Of a DNA stretch of 64,000 nt, positions 1 to 8,837 are shown piece after piece. Each line of letters opens with the position of its first letter. The stretch's first letter is position 1. The stretch is from Oscillospiraceae bacterium. GTDB taxonomy: Bacteria > Bacillota_A > Clostridia > Oscillospirales > Ruminococcaceae. The position numbers and the translations under genes were made by a program. Under the pieces are notes generated by a model. The model had not been told where the DNA came from. It worked only from the letters and a program-made list of their open reading frames with translations, and searched no databases. The stretch spans positions 1-64,000 of the forward strand of contig JAFWUX010000097.1 of assembly GCA_017523995.1 (NCBI GenBank), read 5' to 3'.

Positions 1-51
1 CACATCTGTCGTCACGGTGACACCGGCACTTGCCACATCATCTCCGTGCAT
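1..51 (-). CDS. Start of an unidentified protein, cut by the window edge
   Basis: An ATG (complement of 49-51) opens a frame that stays open to the window edge and gives 17 residues beginning MHGDDVASAG. A strong ribosome binding site (AAAGGAGGG, complement of 59-67) lies 7 bases upstream, which is the main reason to call it. It follows the sigma-like gene at 197-712 in the same direction, so the two probably share a transcript. The visible part is too short to assign a family. Confidence 0.5.
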   Translation of the reverse strand, partial: MHGDDVASAGVTVTTDV

Positions 52-196
52 CTGATTGCCCTCCTTTCATGCAGGATATGAAGCGGTATGATACCCCTTC
101 ATACAGCCCTACAAAACGGGGCGAAAATAATAGTCTGTTTTGATGAAAAGCCAAAATTTCGTCCCACTGCACAGAGAAGGCATGCATAAAAACGGC

Positions 197-712
197 TTAT
201 TTGTCTGATTCCGCCAAAAATTTCCGAAGTGCTTTCAGTGCGGCAGCAATGCTTTTCTGCACAGCACCCTGCGTGACATGCTCCATTTCCGCGATCTGCA
301 CCTGCGTATACTTTTCAAAATACAGCAGACATACACGGCGTTTCGCAACAGTATGCAGCTTATCGAGCGCTGCTTCCAACCTTGATGAAAAGCGTTCTCT
401 TTCATAGACGTCTGCGGCGGACGGTTCCCGGATTCCGTCAAGTGCTGCCGCCAACACTTCATCAAAACCGAAATTTACTCTATGACGATAATCATGCATC
501 TCGCGCTTCTTTTCCTCGCGTTTAAACTGTATGAGAGTCAGCAGCACAGACTCTTCAACAGCTTCCGGTTCCTGATTCGGATCAACCTCATCATAGAACT
601 CAGACAGATGTACCAGATACAATCCAGCCGCGTTCCTTTCATAATGCGCCAGTGCATCTGCGGGCAGTGTTTCTTCTGGGGGATAGGGATTGAATCCGGT
701 TTCCTTTTGCAT
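197..712 (-). CDS. Sigma-70 family (region 4) RNA polymerase sigma factor-like protein
   Basis: The 171-residue product ends in a helix-turn-helix of the sigma region 4 type (about residues 115-165: LYFEKYTQVQIAEMEHVT, then QGAVQKSIAAALKALRKFL), the part that reads the -35 element. The N-terminal half is acidic and charged and shows no clear region 2, which is typical of the small sigma-like regulators of phages and conjugative elements. I chose the ATG at 712 because AGAAAGGAAG lies just upstream; an ATG at 772 would add 20 residues without a good ribosome site. A partial gene follows in the same direction. The role (control of a mobile element's genes) is inference. Confidence 0.75.
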   Translation of the reverse strand: MQKETGFNPYPPEETLPADALAHYERNAAGLYLVHLSEFYDEVDPNQEPEAVEESVLLTLIQFKREEKKREMHDYRHRVNFGFDEVLAAALDGIREPSAADVYERERFSSRLEAALDKLHTVAKRRVCLLYFEKYTQVQIAEMEHVTQGAVQKSIAAALKALRKFLAESDK

Positions 713-721
713 GATAAGCCT

Positions 722-845
722 TCCTTTCTGGCAGATTGCCGGAAAGAAGGCAAAAAAACGGCGACTGAACACAGTTCGATCGGGAAAAGGGCATAGCTGT
801 AGCTAATGCGTTCTTTCCGGCAATCGGACTTCTCAGTCGCCGTCT
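722..845. promoter_or_regulatory. Interleaved perfect inverted repeats (pseudoknot topology)
   Basis: Two perfect complementary pairs alternate. A (734-748, GATTGCCGGAAAGAA) pairs with A' (811-825), and B (758-768, ACGGCGACTGA) pairs with B' (833-843). The order A-B-A'-B' cannot form nested stems, only one helix at a time or an H-type pseudoknot. On the minus strand it is the leader of the sigma-like gene, ending about 20 bases before its start codon, so a regulatory RNA is plausible. A DNA recombination site is the alternative. Confidence 0.5.
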
Positions 846-930
846 TGCTCAAATATTCAGTTGTAACCCGTCAGCACTGAGAATGCCCTGCAGGAGCTGC
901 TGACAGATTAAGTATTATTGGAATTACAGG

Positions 931-1119
931 TTAGTCGACTTTGTTCAGTTTGGATAGGAGATCATCATTCATTTCCTCACGATCCCAAGAGCTTAATATG
1001 TCGGGGGTACCAAAACGATTTGCCACAGAATCAGCAATATCGGGAGATAGGTGAACCCTGACAGCGTTCAGTAAGGCAAATGTCAGTTTTTCTTCGAGGT
1101 TCATATTTATAATCGTCAT
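931..1119 (-). CDS. Small acidic hypothetical protein
   Basis: A 62-residue product of unknown family (MTIINMNLEEKLTFALLNAV at the N-terminus), predicted largely helical, with no signal peptide or membrane segment. The start at 1119 is supported by AAAGGAG (complement of 1128-1134) with 8-base spacing; a GTG at 1128 would overlap that site. It is transcribed away from the ABC-3C operon. A possible hairpin (GTCAGCA at 870-876 with TGCTGAC at 898-904) lies beyond its stop codon but lacks a T-tract. Confidence 0.6.
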   Translation of the reverse strand: MTIINMNLEEKLTFALLNAVRVHLSPDIADSVANRFGTPDILSSWDREEMNDDLLSKLNKVD

Positions 1120-1159
1120 AATAGACACTCCTTTGCGGTGAGATTATACATTTTAGCAC

Positions 1160-1188
1160 TTGAAATATTAAAAGAATTGTGCTATAAT
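1160..1188 (+). promoter_or_regulatory. Sigma-A promoter of the ABC-3C operon
   Basis: TTGAAA (1160-1165) and TATAAT (1183-1188) are 17 bases apart, upstream of the gene at 1296. The leader that follows holds four TCGAAT copies at 1231, 1240, 1263 and 1272. Confidence 0.8.
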
Positions 1189-1228
1189 GGCAAGTAGGAG
1201 AACTCAAATTGTTCTACTTCTATTAAGA

Positions 1229-1278
1229 AGTCGAATCACTCGAATGGCAATAGGTTTTTCACTCGAATTACTCGAATA
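1229..1278 (+). repeat. Paired TCGAAT direct repeats in the ABC-3C leader
   Basis: TCGAAT occurs at 1231, 1240, 1263 and 1272; the last three are ACTCGAAT. The spacing 9, 23, 9 means two pairs 32 bases apart. The block lies between the likely transcription start and the ribosome site (GGGAAAGG before 1296), so it could bind a regulator, or be a duplicated leader segment. Confidence 0.5.
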
Positions 1279-1295
1279 TCGGGAAAGGCAAAGCT

Positions 1296-2480
1296 ATGGA
1301 TTGTTTCAGATTATGTGGCGGGACACTGTTTACGCTCATCGTTGATGCAGCATTATCAAAACCAACCAAAGGTGAACTCTATGCTGGCGCAGAAAATCTG
1401 ATAAACGATGAAAATATGCTTACCAGTCTTCTGCGTATTGCCATGCCGACTCTTCCGGCTGTATCTCGTGACGACGCGCAAAACTTCAAGCAGTGCAATG
1501 TCATGCAAAGTAGAAATCTGCGGATGGTAAATTGCGAGATAGGCAATGCACTCCGTGATAAAATGAATTCAGACTATCTTACTTGCTTTTATGAAATGTC
1601 AGCATACATTTCAAAATATTTAGATACATCACAAGAAAAAGATCACAAACTCGTGAGAGCTTTATTAGAACTAATCGAGCAGGATCAAAGCATTCTTCCG
1701 GAGCAACCCTTCCGGATGTGCCCAAATGGTAAAAGCCTCACCAAACGTGAAATGGCAGATGTTTTCGTTATTAATATCCCAGCGTTTCTTTTAGGTGTTC
1801 TTCTTTTCACTCTATCTGAGATCACCGACAATCGTATAGGAAAGGATACATATGATGTTTGGTGTCCTGCCAGCGAAACGAAGCGTACAAGAAGATATTA
1901 TCAGGGACACATGGGTGAGGCAATTACCCGCACATTAATATTTGACAACAGTTTCGAGTTCGCAGCAGATCAGGAAAAAGAATTACCTGTCACTGAAACC
2001 TTGACAGGAGAAAGCAAAAAGCACCCTCTACCGAGAGTGCCTGCACCTGAGAATATTGTGGAAACAGAGCGTAGATATGTTAATGCTCTTCTTGATGTTT
2101 ATCGTGAAAAAACAGGTGAACCTGATTTATCACTCGACAGCCTTCCGACTCATCCTAATCTAAAAGAGCATCTCAAGCGGCAGCGTGATGATTATTACGA
2201 TGCAGAAATGCTGCGTAGAGGAACGCGGGATATTTACAGTGATGACGGAGAGGAATACTTTAACCTCTTTTTAGATGAGGTGCTGACAGGTGTGATAGAC
2301 ATATATGAAGCTGATTATCCCTCTGGCTATGCTCGTCTGGGTGCAGTACTGGCAGCTGCATCGCAAACTAGTACAGAAAAGTGTGTAATTAGCCGTGAAA
2401 CTCTTTGGGTGGGTAACCATGAAAAAAAAGGGGCTTGCCATATCCTTGTGAACAGACAAAAACTTAATGGGTGGGTGTAA
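1296..2480 (+). CDS. ABC-3C system effector-side protein with ABC-3C C-terminal domain
   Basis: A 394-residue protein, first gene of three with overlapping ends. Its position before a short middle component and an SMC-like ATPase matches the ABC three-component (ABC-3C) conflict systems described in comparative genomics. The last ~110 residues (from about 285, NLKEHLKRQRDDYYDAEML) resemble the ABC-3C C-terminal domain that couples an effector to the ATPase. The first ~270 residues would be the effector, but I recognise no nuclease or protease motif in them; the start MDCFRLCGGTLFTLIVDAAL is unusually hydrophobic. The start ATG has GGGAAAGG 7 bases upstream. Anti-phage function is inferred from family and context. 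Confidence 0.65.
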   Translation: MDCFRLCGGTLFTLIVDAALSKPTKGELYAGAENLINDENMLTSLLRIAMPTLPAVSRDDAQNFKQCNVMQSRNLRMVNCEIGNALRDKMNSDYLTCFYEMSAYISKYLDTSQEKDHKLVRALLELIEQDQSILPEQPFRMCPNGKSLTKREMADVFVINIPAFLLGVLLFTLSEITDNRIGKDTYDVWCPASETKRTRRYYQGHMGEAITRTLIFDNSFEFAADQEKELPVTETLTGESKKHPLPRVPAPENIVETERRYVNALLDVYREKTGEPDLSLDSLPTHPNLKEHLKRQRDDYYDAEMLRRGTRDIYSDDGEEYFNLFLDEVLTGVIDIYEADYPSGYARLGAVLAAASQTSTEKCVISRETLWVGNHEKKGACHILVNRQKLNGWV

Positions 2481-2935
2481 TTTTGCTAAGAATATTCAAT
2501 AGTGAATTTGAGAATGAACTACGTCTTATTCTTCTGATCGACACGTTTCCAAAGCCACAAAATGCTGACATGATCTACGCTGCCGATTTTATGGTAACCT
2601 ATGGTCAAGTATTTGGGATTGCCAATCACAACCTTAACGGTGAAAATTTGTATAAATTCAGCGAGTTTATATCAAGACGTTCGCTGGTGAAAAAGGTTCT
2701 GAAGGAGTTGACTTTCAACGGATATACAAAGCCTCTTTCAACATCCGTTGGTATTGTGTACCAGCTAACCACCGAAGGAGAACGGTTGAGCAGATCGCTG
2801 GACAGCGATTACGCAAAGGAATACCGTACAACGGCATTTAGCGTGATTAAGTATATCGGCAGAAAGTCGGAACGAACACTGATAGCTGAAATCAATAAAA
2901 TGGCTGCTGTATCACTGAGGGGGACGGATCAATGA
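2471..2935 (+). CDS. ABC-3C system middle component
   Basis: A 154-residue protein of the size and style of the ABC-3C middle component: an N-terminal helical part (FENELRLILLIDTF) followed by a winged-helix-like fold (about 40-110) ending in VGIVYQLTTEGERLSRSL. It overlaps the upstream stop by 10 bases and its own TGA overlaps the next ATG (ATGA at 2932-2935), so the three genes are translationally coupled. The GTG at 2471 has only a weak ribosome site and a TTG at 2483 is an alternative start. In known systems this component bridges effector and ATPase. Confidence 0.65.
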   Translation: MGVILLRIFNSEFENELRLILLIDTFPKPQNADMIYAADFMVTYGQVFGIANHNLNGENLYKFSEFISRRSLVKKVLKELTFNGYTKPLSTSVGIVYQLTTEGERLSRSLDSDYAKEYRTTAFSVIKYIGRKSERTLIAEINKMAAVSLRGTDQ

Positions 2936-4806
2936 GCAGGTTCTTTGTAAAAGACATCACCGTTTCAGGAAGCACTCAAAATGTCGCAGTATCCAAAATT
3001 GAATTTGAGGACGGTGTGAACATTGTACACGGACCGTCAAATACTGGAAAATCATACATTCTCGGCTGCCTAAACTTTATGTTTGGTGGCAAGGATACTC
3101 CTTTTTCTAAAGTAGACACCAACTATGATGTAGTTGCAATCACATTTGTTTCAGATGAAGGAAAGCGTGTATGCTGCAAGAGGATGATTGTCGAAGGGAA
3201 AAAGAAAGAGACAGGCAGTAATTTAATAGAATTCACGTATTCAGATATACCAGAGTTTCCCGTTGGCGATTACTATGTTAACAGTGAAAAGAAGAACGCA
3301 AGGCCGTATTCGAAATTTCTTTTGTTTCTTCTAGGTATAACGCAAACACCACAGATTATCAGCACAAAGAAGCGTGAGACCAACGCTCTTTCGCTCCGGA
3401 CTATTTTTCAGTTTTTCTATCTTGATGAAGACAATATTTTCAAAAAGGACACCGTGTTTTACCCAAATCATACTTTTGTAAAACCAGTAGCAGTAATTAT
3501 GTCACTTGTCTATCTCTTGGAGGCACAGGATTTCTCCCAGGAAGTCCCGGCAGAATCTGAGAAGGAACGCGAAGAGAGAAAAATACAAAAGGCGGGTGTT
3601 ATCTCTTATCTAAAGGACAAACTTAAGAAATACACCGATCAGCGTACTGAATTACAAAAAATGAAAGAGCAGATTGGCAACGAGGATATTGAGAGCAAGA
3701 TACAGGATATCCTCGCTGAAATCGTTGAAATTGAAAATGCCATTACAGAAGCAAACGAAAAATGCGGCCAAATACTGGAACAGATTTTTGAAATCACACC
3801 TCGACTGGAAGAGATACGCCTTCGACGAGAGCGTTTCCGCATCCTCCATACACAGTACGATTCCGATATAAAACGACTTCAGTTTATTTCAAACGGGGAG
3901 TCAAAGCGTGGAGAGGTGCAACGTTCCGCCAAATGTCCATTTTGTAATCATGATATGGACCTACCGCAAAAAGAGCAGGTCTTGTATTCCGAGGCAATCA
4001 GCATTGAACTTGAACGAGTAAAAGCACAGGTGCAGGACTTGGAGCTGGCGGAAAGAGATACCGATACAGAAATACAAGAGATGGAGAAAAAATCGGCCAA
4101 TCTTAATAGTCAGTACCAGCAGCTTAAGGAACTTATTGAGAAACGTCTACAGCCAAGGGCTGCAAAACTGGCTGTAACAAAGGAGTCATATCAGAACTGG
4201 TTCCTTTTACAGCAAAAACTATATACATTTGATTTCATCACACAGGAATACAATGATGAGATAATCACGAAATCTCTGGAAACAGAGGAGAGAGTGACAG
4301 ATATTGATCCGATGCAAAAATTCCCTGTCAGTCTGTGGGAAGCATTGAACAAGGCGTTCCAAGAAAAGGTGAGAGCGTGTGGGTATCCCAATAATCCTAC
4401 CGCCCGAATAGACAAGGATTCGCTTGATGCAGTTGTAAATGAAAAAGCGAAAGCGAATGAGGAAAAGGGGTATCGTGCATTTTTGAACACAATCATGCTC
4501 TTTAATCTTATGAAGCTACTCGAAAGCAATGGCAAGCATTCACTTCATATGCTTTTCCTTGACTCTCCGATTCTCTCTTTGAAGGAAAAAAAAGGAAAGG
4601 TGGATGAAAATGAACTCGCAACGCCCGGAATGAAAGAGTCCCTGTTCAAATACATCATCAAACACTGCGGAGAGAATCAGGTCATTATTTTTGAAAACGA
4701 GTTGCCTGCAAATGTTGATTACGAAGCAGCACATCTCATTCCGTTCACTAAGGATGATGATGGGCGATATGGTTTTCTATATAGTGTTCGTGATGCTGAT
4801 TTTTAA
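2932..4806 (+). CDS. ABC-3C SMC/Rad50-like ATPase (DUF3732 type)
   Basis: A 624-residue ABC ATPase of the SMC/Rad50 kind, matching what I know of the DUF3732 family. Walker A is GPSNTGKS (34-41). Two long charged coiled-coil stretches (about 195-300 and 345-410) flank a zinc-hook-like CPFC motif (Cys335, Cys338). A Walker B-like LHMLFLDSP follows near residue 540. The N- and C-terminal halves would fold into one ATPase head with the coils projecting between them. It closes the operon and a weak hairpin follows at 4956-4984. The likely role is to sense a DNA or nucleoprotein signal and release the effector; this is inferred from the family. Confidence 0.75.
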   Translation: MSRFFVKDITVSGSTQNVAVSKIEFEDGVNIVHGPSNTGKSYILGCLNFMFGGKDTPFSKVDTNYDVVAITFVSDEGKRVCCKRMIVEGKKKETGSNLIEFTYSDIPEFPVGDYYVNSEKKNARPYSKFLLFLLGITQTPQIISTKKRETNALSLRTIFQFFYLDEDNIFKKDTVFYPNHTFVKPVAVIMSLVYLLEAQDFSQEVPAESEKEREERKIQKAGVISYLKDKLKKYTDQRTELQKMKEQIGNEDIESKIQDILAEIVEIENAITEANEKCGQILEQIFEITPRLEEIRLRRERFRILHTQYDSDIKRLQFISNGESKRGEVQRSAKCPFCNHDMDLPQKEQVLYSEAISIELERVKAQVQDLELAERDTDTEIQEMEKKSANLNSQYQQLKELIEKRLQPRAAKLAVTKESYQNWFLLQQKLYTFDFITQEYNDEIITKSLETEERVTDIDPMQKFPVSLWEALNKAFQEKVRACGYPNNPTARIDKDSLDAVVNEKAKANEEKGYRAFLNTIMLFNLMKLLESNGKHSLHMLFLDSPILSLKEKKGKVDENELATPGMKESLFKYIIKHCGENQVIIFENELPANVDYEAAHLIPFTKDDDGRYGFLYSVRDADF

Positions 4807-5105
4807 TGGGAATTTGAAATAGGAAAACCGCCTCTGTCTGTAATCTCCTATCATCAAATTATGAAAAGTGCAATTGCAACACGCCATCTGAGGTCTACCA
4901 TATACCGTTGATTGAACAATCCAGTTGTATGTGGTCGTTTGATATGTAAGGAAAAAGCCGCTAATATTAATCTAATGGCGGCTATTGGAATTAACAATTT
5001 ATTTTAGCTTATCCGCATTTTTGACCTCCGCATAATTAATATACGATAGCACACTCTTATCGTGCTAGGCATAATAAATAACATGATCGTGAGGAATCCG
5101 TTAGT
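4807..5105. other. AT-rich intergenic spacer with two hairpins
   Basis: No gene is visible. AGCCGC (4956-4961) pairs with GCGGCT (4979-4984), a weak terminator for the ABC-3C operon without a clear T-tract. TAGCAC (5047-5052) pairs with GTGCTA (5062-5067) just upstream of the next gene and may be an operator. A plausible ribosome site, GAGGA, precedes 5106. Confidence 0.4.
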
Positions 5106-5675
5106 ATGTTTATTGTGAAGAATATACTTAAAAGAATCTGTGGATTTTGGAACAAAAAAAAGCACCGAGTTACTGATGCGTTTTTTGATTTAGCTCCTGT
5201 AGATGAGATTACGAACGGCGATGAATCTATTAATGCATTGGATTATGCACTTAAGAATTCTAAAATATATAACATTGCGTTAACCGGTCCATACGGATCC
5301 GGAAAGAGCAGTATTATTGATGCTTATTTGAAACAAAAAATGACAAAACAAAAAATCAGGAGCCGTATTCTTCGTATTTCAATGGCATCTTTTACTGGAT
5401 TAACAGATAATCCACACAATAAACCAGATTCTTCTGCAAGTGATAACAATGATGTCAACCTAAAAATTGAACAAGGCATATTCAAGCAATTGTTTTATAA
5501 AGTGAAATCCAATAAAATTCCGCAAAGTCGTTATCGTAAACTGCATAAAATAAACTCGTGCTCAATTAGTTTATATCTTGGGGCAGTTATTCTTATTTTG
5601 CTCCTTCTTATCTATGTTTTCAAAAAAGATGCTTTGGTTTCATGTGTTGAAAAAGTTCAAGAAGCATTCAACTGA
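5106..5675 (+). CDS. YobI-like P-loop NTPase, N-terminal part, ended by an in-frame TGA
   Basis: The 189 residues hold the front of a YobI-type NTPase: FFDLAPVDEI, then Walker A GPYGSGKSS (about 60-68), then one membrane helix (about 157-177, LYLGAVILILLLLIYVF). The frame stops at TGA 5673-5675, but the same frame continues without any shift (IPIPKKTAII and onward) into the second membrane helix and the 1,036-residue reading frame at 5727. Family members are single proteins of about 1,200 residues, so this is one gene interrupted by a nonsense codon in the loop between two membrane helices. On its own this piece has Walker A but no Walker B. Confidence 0.7.
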   Translation: MFIVKNILKRICGFWNKKKHRVTDAFFDLAPVDEITNGDESINALDYALKNSKIYNIALTGPYGSGKSSIIDAYLKQKMTKQKIRSRILRISMASFTGLTDNPHNKPDSSASDNNDVNLKIEQGIFKQLFYKVKSNKIPQSRYRKLHKINSCSISLYLGAVILILLLLIYVFKKDALVSCVEKVQEAFN

Positions 5676-5726
5676 ATTCCAATTCCAAAAAAGACGGCAA
5701 TTATATCTAGTGCTGTCTTCCTAATT

Positions 5727-8700
5727 ATGATTGATGTTTTACTCTCTAAAGCGATTTCAGTTATCATTTCCAAAGTAAAGGTTACTGGTTTATCAGTAGG
5801 CGATGCAGCGAAAATATCTGTCGACCATAACGATATTGATTCATCCTTAGACAAGAATAATGATGAAATTATGTACTTCTTTGAAGCAAGCAAATACGAC
5901 ATTGTCTTTTTTGAAGATATAGACAGATTCAATAATGCGGAGATTTTCACGAAGCTTAGAGAACTGAATTTTCTGTTGAATCACAATGATAACATTAAAA
6001 GAAGGATCCGGTTTGTATATGCAGTAAGAGAAGACATGTTTGAAGGAACCAATAGAACAAAATTTTTTGACTTTATCATCCCTGTGATTTCTGTAATGAA
6101 TTCCACAAATTCAGGCGATGTGCTTTTGAAAATGCTAAGTCAAATTAAACAAACAGGAATTGAGCATGGACTAACTCAAGAGTATATTCTGGATATTTCT
6201 CCTTATATATCCGATATGCGAGTTTTGAAAAATGTTGTAAATGAATTCATTATTTATAAACGCACACTTCAAGCTAGTCAAAAACTCGATCTTGAAGATA
6301 AGAAGATGTTTGCAATGATAATATTTAAAAATCTCTATCCAAAAGACTTTGCTGATATTCAATTTGAAAGAGGAATTATCAAAGATGCATTCAATGGATT
6401 ATCCGCAGCAAAATCCGATATAGCCGAAAGTAAAAAAATTTCAATCTCTGAAAAACAAACTAAAATCGAATCTATAAAGCAGGAAAGTCTAACTAGTGTA
6501 AGAGAATTAAAATCAGCAATGCTATCAGCATTGTGCAATTGGACTGGAGTGGTTACAAACCTTAGTGGTAACTCTGGAATTGTTGCAAGTGTCACGATAC
6601 TGGATGATGATTTTGACATTCAAAAGTTAATTGATGGACAGTATCTTCAAGTAACATATAAGTCCTATGATAGCGGCAATTCAAAGTCCCTTAAAATTAA
6701 CAACGACACTTTGAAAGAATACTGTTGTCGCATTAAAGAAAAAGAATTATTTACAGTCGATAAAGAAACGCAACTTCATAATGAAATTGAAATGCTCAAA
6801 AAGGACTTGTATAGCATTGAATCTTTAAATGCTGTTGGAATGCTTCATAAATATTCTGAATTCCTCGATGATAACAAAAAAATAACGTTTCTTCATAAGA
6901 ATCCTTTTTTATTGTTTGCTATACGAAGAGGATACATTGATGAAACCTACGCTAATTACATAAACTATTTCCAAGGAGAAAGCCTTACAAGAGAAGACAT
7001 GAACTTCATTCTTTCAATTAAAAATCATAGGGCATTAGAACCTACTCATTCACTTACGAGAATTGATCGAATTGTGAACCAATTACAAGTTTTTGAATTC
7101 AAGCAACGTGAAGTACTAAATTATTCATTACTGGAGGAGTTACTTTCAAAGCAAACTCAAAGTTATTCAGATAAAATAGATGCTTTTCTTTCACAGTTCT
7201 CTGATGAGGATGACGTATATTGGAACTTTATAGAATCATTTGTGCAAGAAACAGACTATCAAGATCGCTTTGTTATGCTTTTAACTAATAATTGGAATGG
7301 AATCTGGGAATTCATTTATCGTAATCCATCAATATCAGATGACAAAAAGGCATTTTACCTTGCTCTAATCTTGCGGAATGCAACGATAATACGAATAAAA
7401 GAAATGGATTCAAACAAATCCATCTCTAATTATATGACTAATCATGAAGATATTCTTGTGAAACTATCATCTCTTGATAAAAGTAACGATATCAAGGTGG
7501 ATGAAACAAAAATAATTGAAGTTATTTCAGAATTAAACATCAAATTTGAGAATTTGAATACAAATGGTGTGCCGTCAATTATACTGGATTATATTTATGA
7601 AAACAACTACTATATTATTAATCAGCGAATGATTTACTGCATTGTGAATTTTAGAGATAGTTCCAAAGTTGAGACCCTTTCAACGCAGAACTATACTACG
7701 ATTTTAGCAGTTGGATATGAACCGTTGATCACAAATATTCATGACCATTTTCTAGATTATGTTCACAACATTGTCTTATCTGATACAAATACTGATGAAA
7801 AAGAGGATGCCGTGTGTAGTGTTCTGGAAAAATGTATTGATGATCTAGATACTTGTGTTCATGTGATTGAACATGAAAAGATATCATTTGAAAGCTTTGA
7901 AGATTGTTGTGGTTATTTATTAGAGCAAAATGAATCGGCAGTAAGAGTTTTGTGGGATGTTTTACTAAATAGAAATAAAGTTTCCTCGACATGGGGAAAT
8001 GTAATAAAGTATTGGGATGCTTTTCAATTCACACAAGAACTCGAAACTTTTATCGAGAAGAATGCCTACAAACTGCTTGCAGATTCGCGGCCGATTGAAT
8101 CAGAAGAATTTATTAGAAGCTTTATTACGTCTGCGATCAGTGTAGATGCATTTAGAATTCTGATTCTTAAAATTGGACATGTAGATATGGATGTCGACTT
8201 TTCTGAAATATCTGAAGAGCATATGACTGTTCTAATCGACTCAAACCTGATAAGTTTTTCAGCTGATTCTTTCCAACGCTTATCAAAGTTTCATCCGTCG
8301 CTTAATATTGTATTTATTTCAAAACATCAAGATGAGTTTGTTAATTGCATTGACAGTATTGAGATATCTAGCTCACTGTTTGAAGTGTTGTTGCAATCAA
8401 ATGAGATTTCTTCTGAAACCGCAAATGCTGTAGTGAGAAAATTCGGCGAAAGTTTCATAACAGAATCCTGTATCCAAATAATTATCTCAAAGCGATACAA
8501 AATTACAAAGCAAATTTTTCATGCAGCATGGAATTTGGATTTATCAGATGAAGAGAAAGTATCGTTGATGATATATTCGTTACAACTTTTAGAAGCTGAT
8601 GATTTTGAGATGTGTTTTTCTTCACTTCCAAATCACTTTCCAGAATTTTCTTCTAGAACCAACCATCTTACTAAAATACCAAATACAGAGCAAAATTTAA

Positions 8701-8837
8701 GTATTGTTCGTCGTCTCAAAGAGGTGGAATATATAACAAGCTTTAAAGAAATAAATTCTGATAAAGCAGATAGAAAAAGCTTGTTCACACGGGAACCTCA
8801 AGGCGTATTATGCTGCAGAATAAAACAAAAGGCTTGA
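5727..8837 (+). CDS. YobI-like P-loop NTPase, C-terminal part (same broken gene)
   Basis: This 1,036-residue frame lies in phase with 5106-5675 and continues it after TGA 5673-5675. It starts inside the second membrane helix (IDVLLSKAISVIISKVKV) and contains the Walker B-like FFEDIDRFNNAEIF (about residues 51-64), an arginine-rich sensor region (RRIRFVYAVREDMFEGTNRTKFF), and a long helical tail to about residue 1030 that probably acts as sensor or scaffold. No ribosome site precedes ATG 5727, so this start is only formal. Related proteins are found in defence islands; function here is inferred. AAAAGGCTT/AAGCCTTTT overlaps the stop codon as a terminator. As it stands, the ATPase is probably inactive unless the TGA is read through. 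Confidence 0.65.
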   Translation: MIDVLLSKAISVIISKVKVTGLSVGDAAKISVDHNDIDSSLDKNNDEIMYFFEASKYDIVFFEDIDRFNNAEIFTKLRELNFLLNHNDNIKRRIRFVYAVREDMFEGTNRTKFFDFIIPVISVMNSTNSGDVLLKMLSQIKQTGIEHGLTQEYILDISPYISDMRVLKNVVNEFIIYKRTLQASQKLDLEDKKMFAMIIFKNLYPKDFADIQFERGIIKDAFNGLSAAKSDIAESKKISISEKQTKIESIKQESLTSVRELKSAMLSALCNWTGVVTNLSGNSGIVASVTILDDDFDIQKLIDGQYLQVTYKSYDSGNSKSLKINNDTLKEYCCRIKEKELFTVDKETQLHNEIEMLKKDLYSIESLNAVGMLHKYSEFLDDNKKITFLHKNPFLLFAIRRGYIDETYANYINYFQGESLTREDMNFILSIKNHRALEPTHSLTRIDRIVNQLQVFEFKQREVLNYSLLEELLSKQTQSYSDKIDAFLSQFSDEDDVYWNFIESFVQETDYQDRFVMLLTNNWNGIWEFIYRNPSISDDKKAFYLALILRNATIIRIKEMDSNKSISNYMTNHEDILVKLSSLDKSNDIKVDETKIIEVISELNIKFENLNTNGVPSIILDYIYENNYYIINQRMIYCIVNFRDSSKVETLSTQNYTTILAVGYEPLITNIHDHFLDYVHNIVLSDTNTDEKEDAVCSVLEKCIDDLDTCVHVIEHEKISFESFEDCCGYLLEQNESAVRVLWDVLLNRNKVSSTWGNVIKYWDAFQFTQELETFIEKNAYKLLADSRPIESEEFIRSFITSAISVDAFRILILKIGHVDMDVDFSEISEEHMTVLIDSNLISFSADSFQRLSKFHPSLNIVFISKHQDEFVNCIDSIEISSSLFEVLLQSNEISSETANAVVRKFGESFITESCIQIIISKRYKITKQIFHAAWNLDLSDEEKVSLMIYSLQLLEADDFEMCFSSLPNHFPEFSSRTNHLTKIPNTEQNLSIVRRLKEVEYITSFKEINSDKADRKSLFTREPQGVLCCRIKQKA

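Noticed and set aside
5673..5675. Selenocysteine or general recoding of TGA
   Set aside because: TGA serves as the normal stop of many genes here (e.g. ptuA, recR-type overlaps), the position is a membrane loop, and no selenocysteine hairpin was seen.
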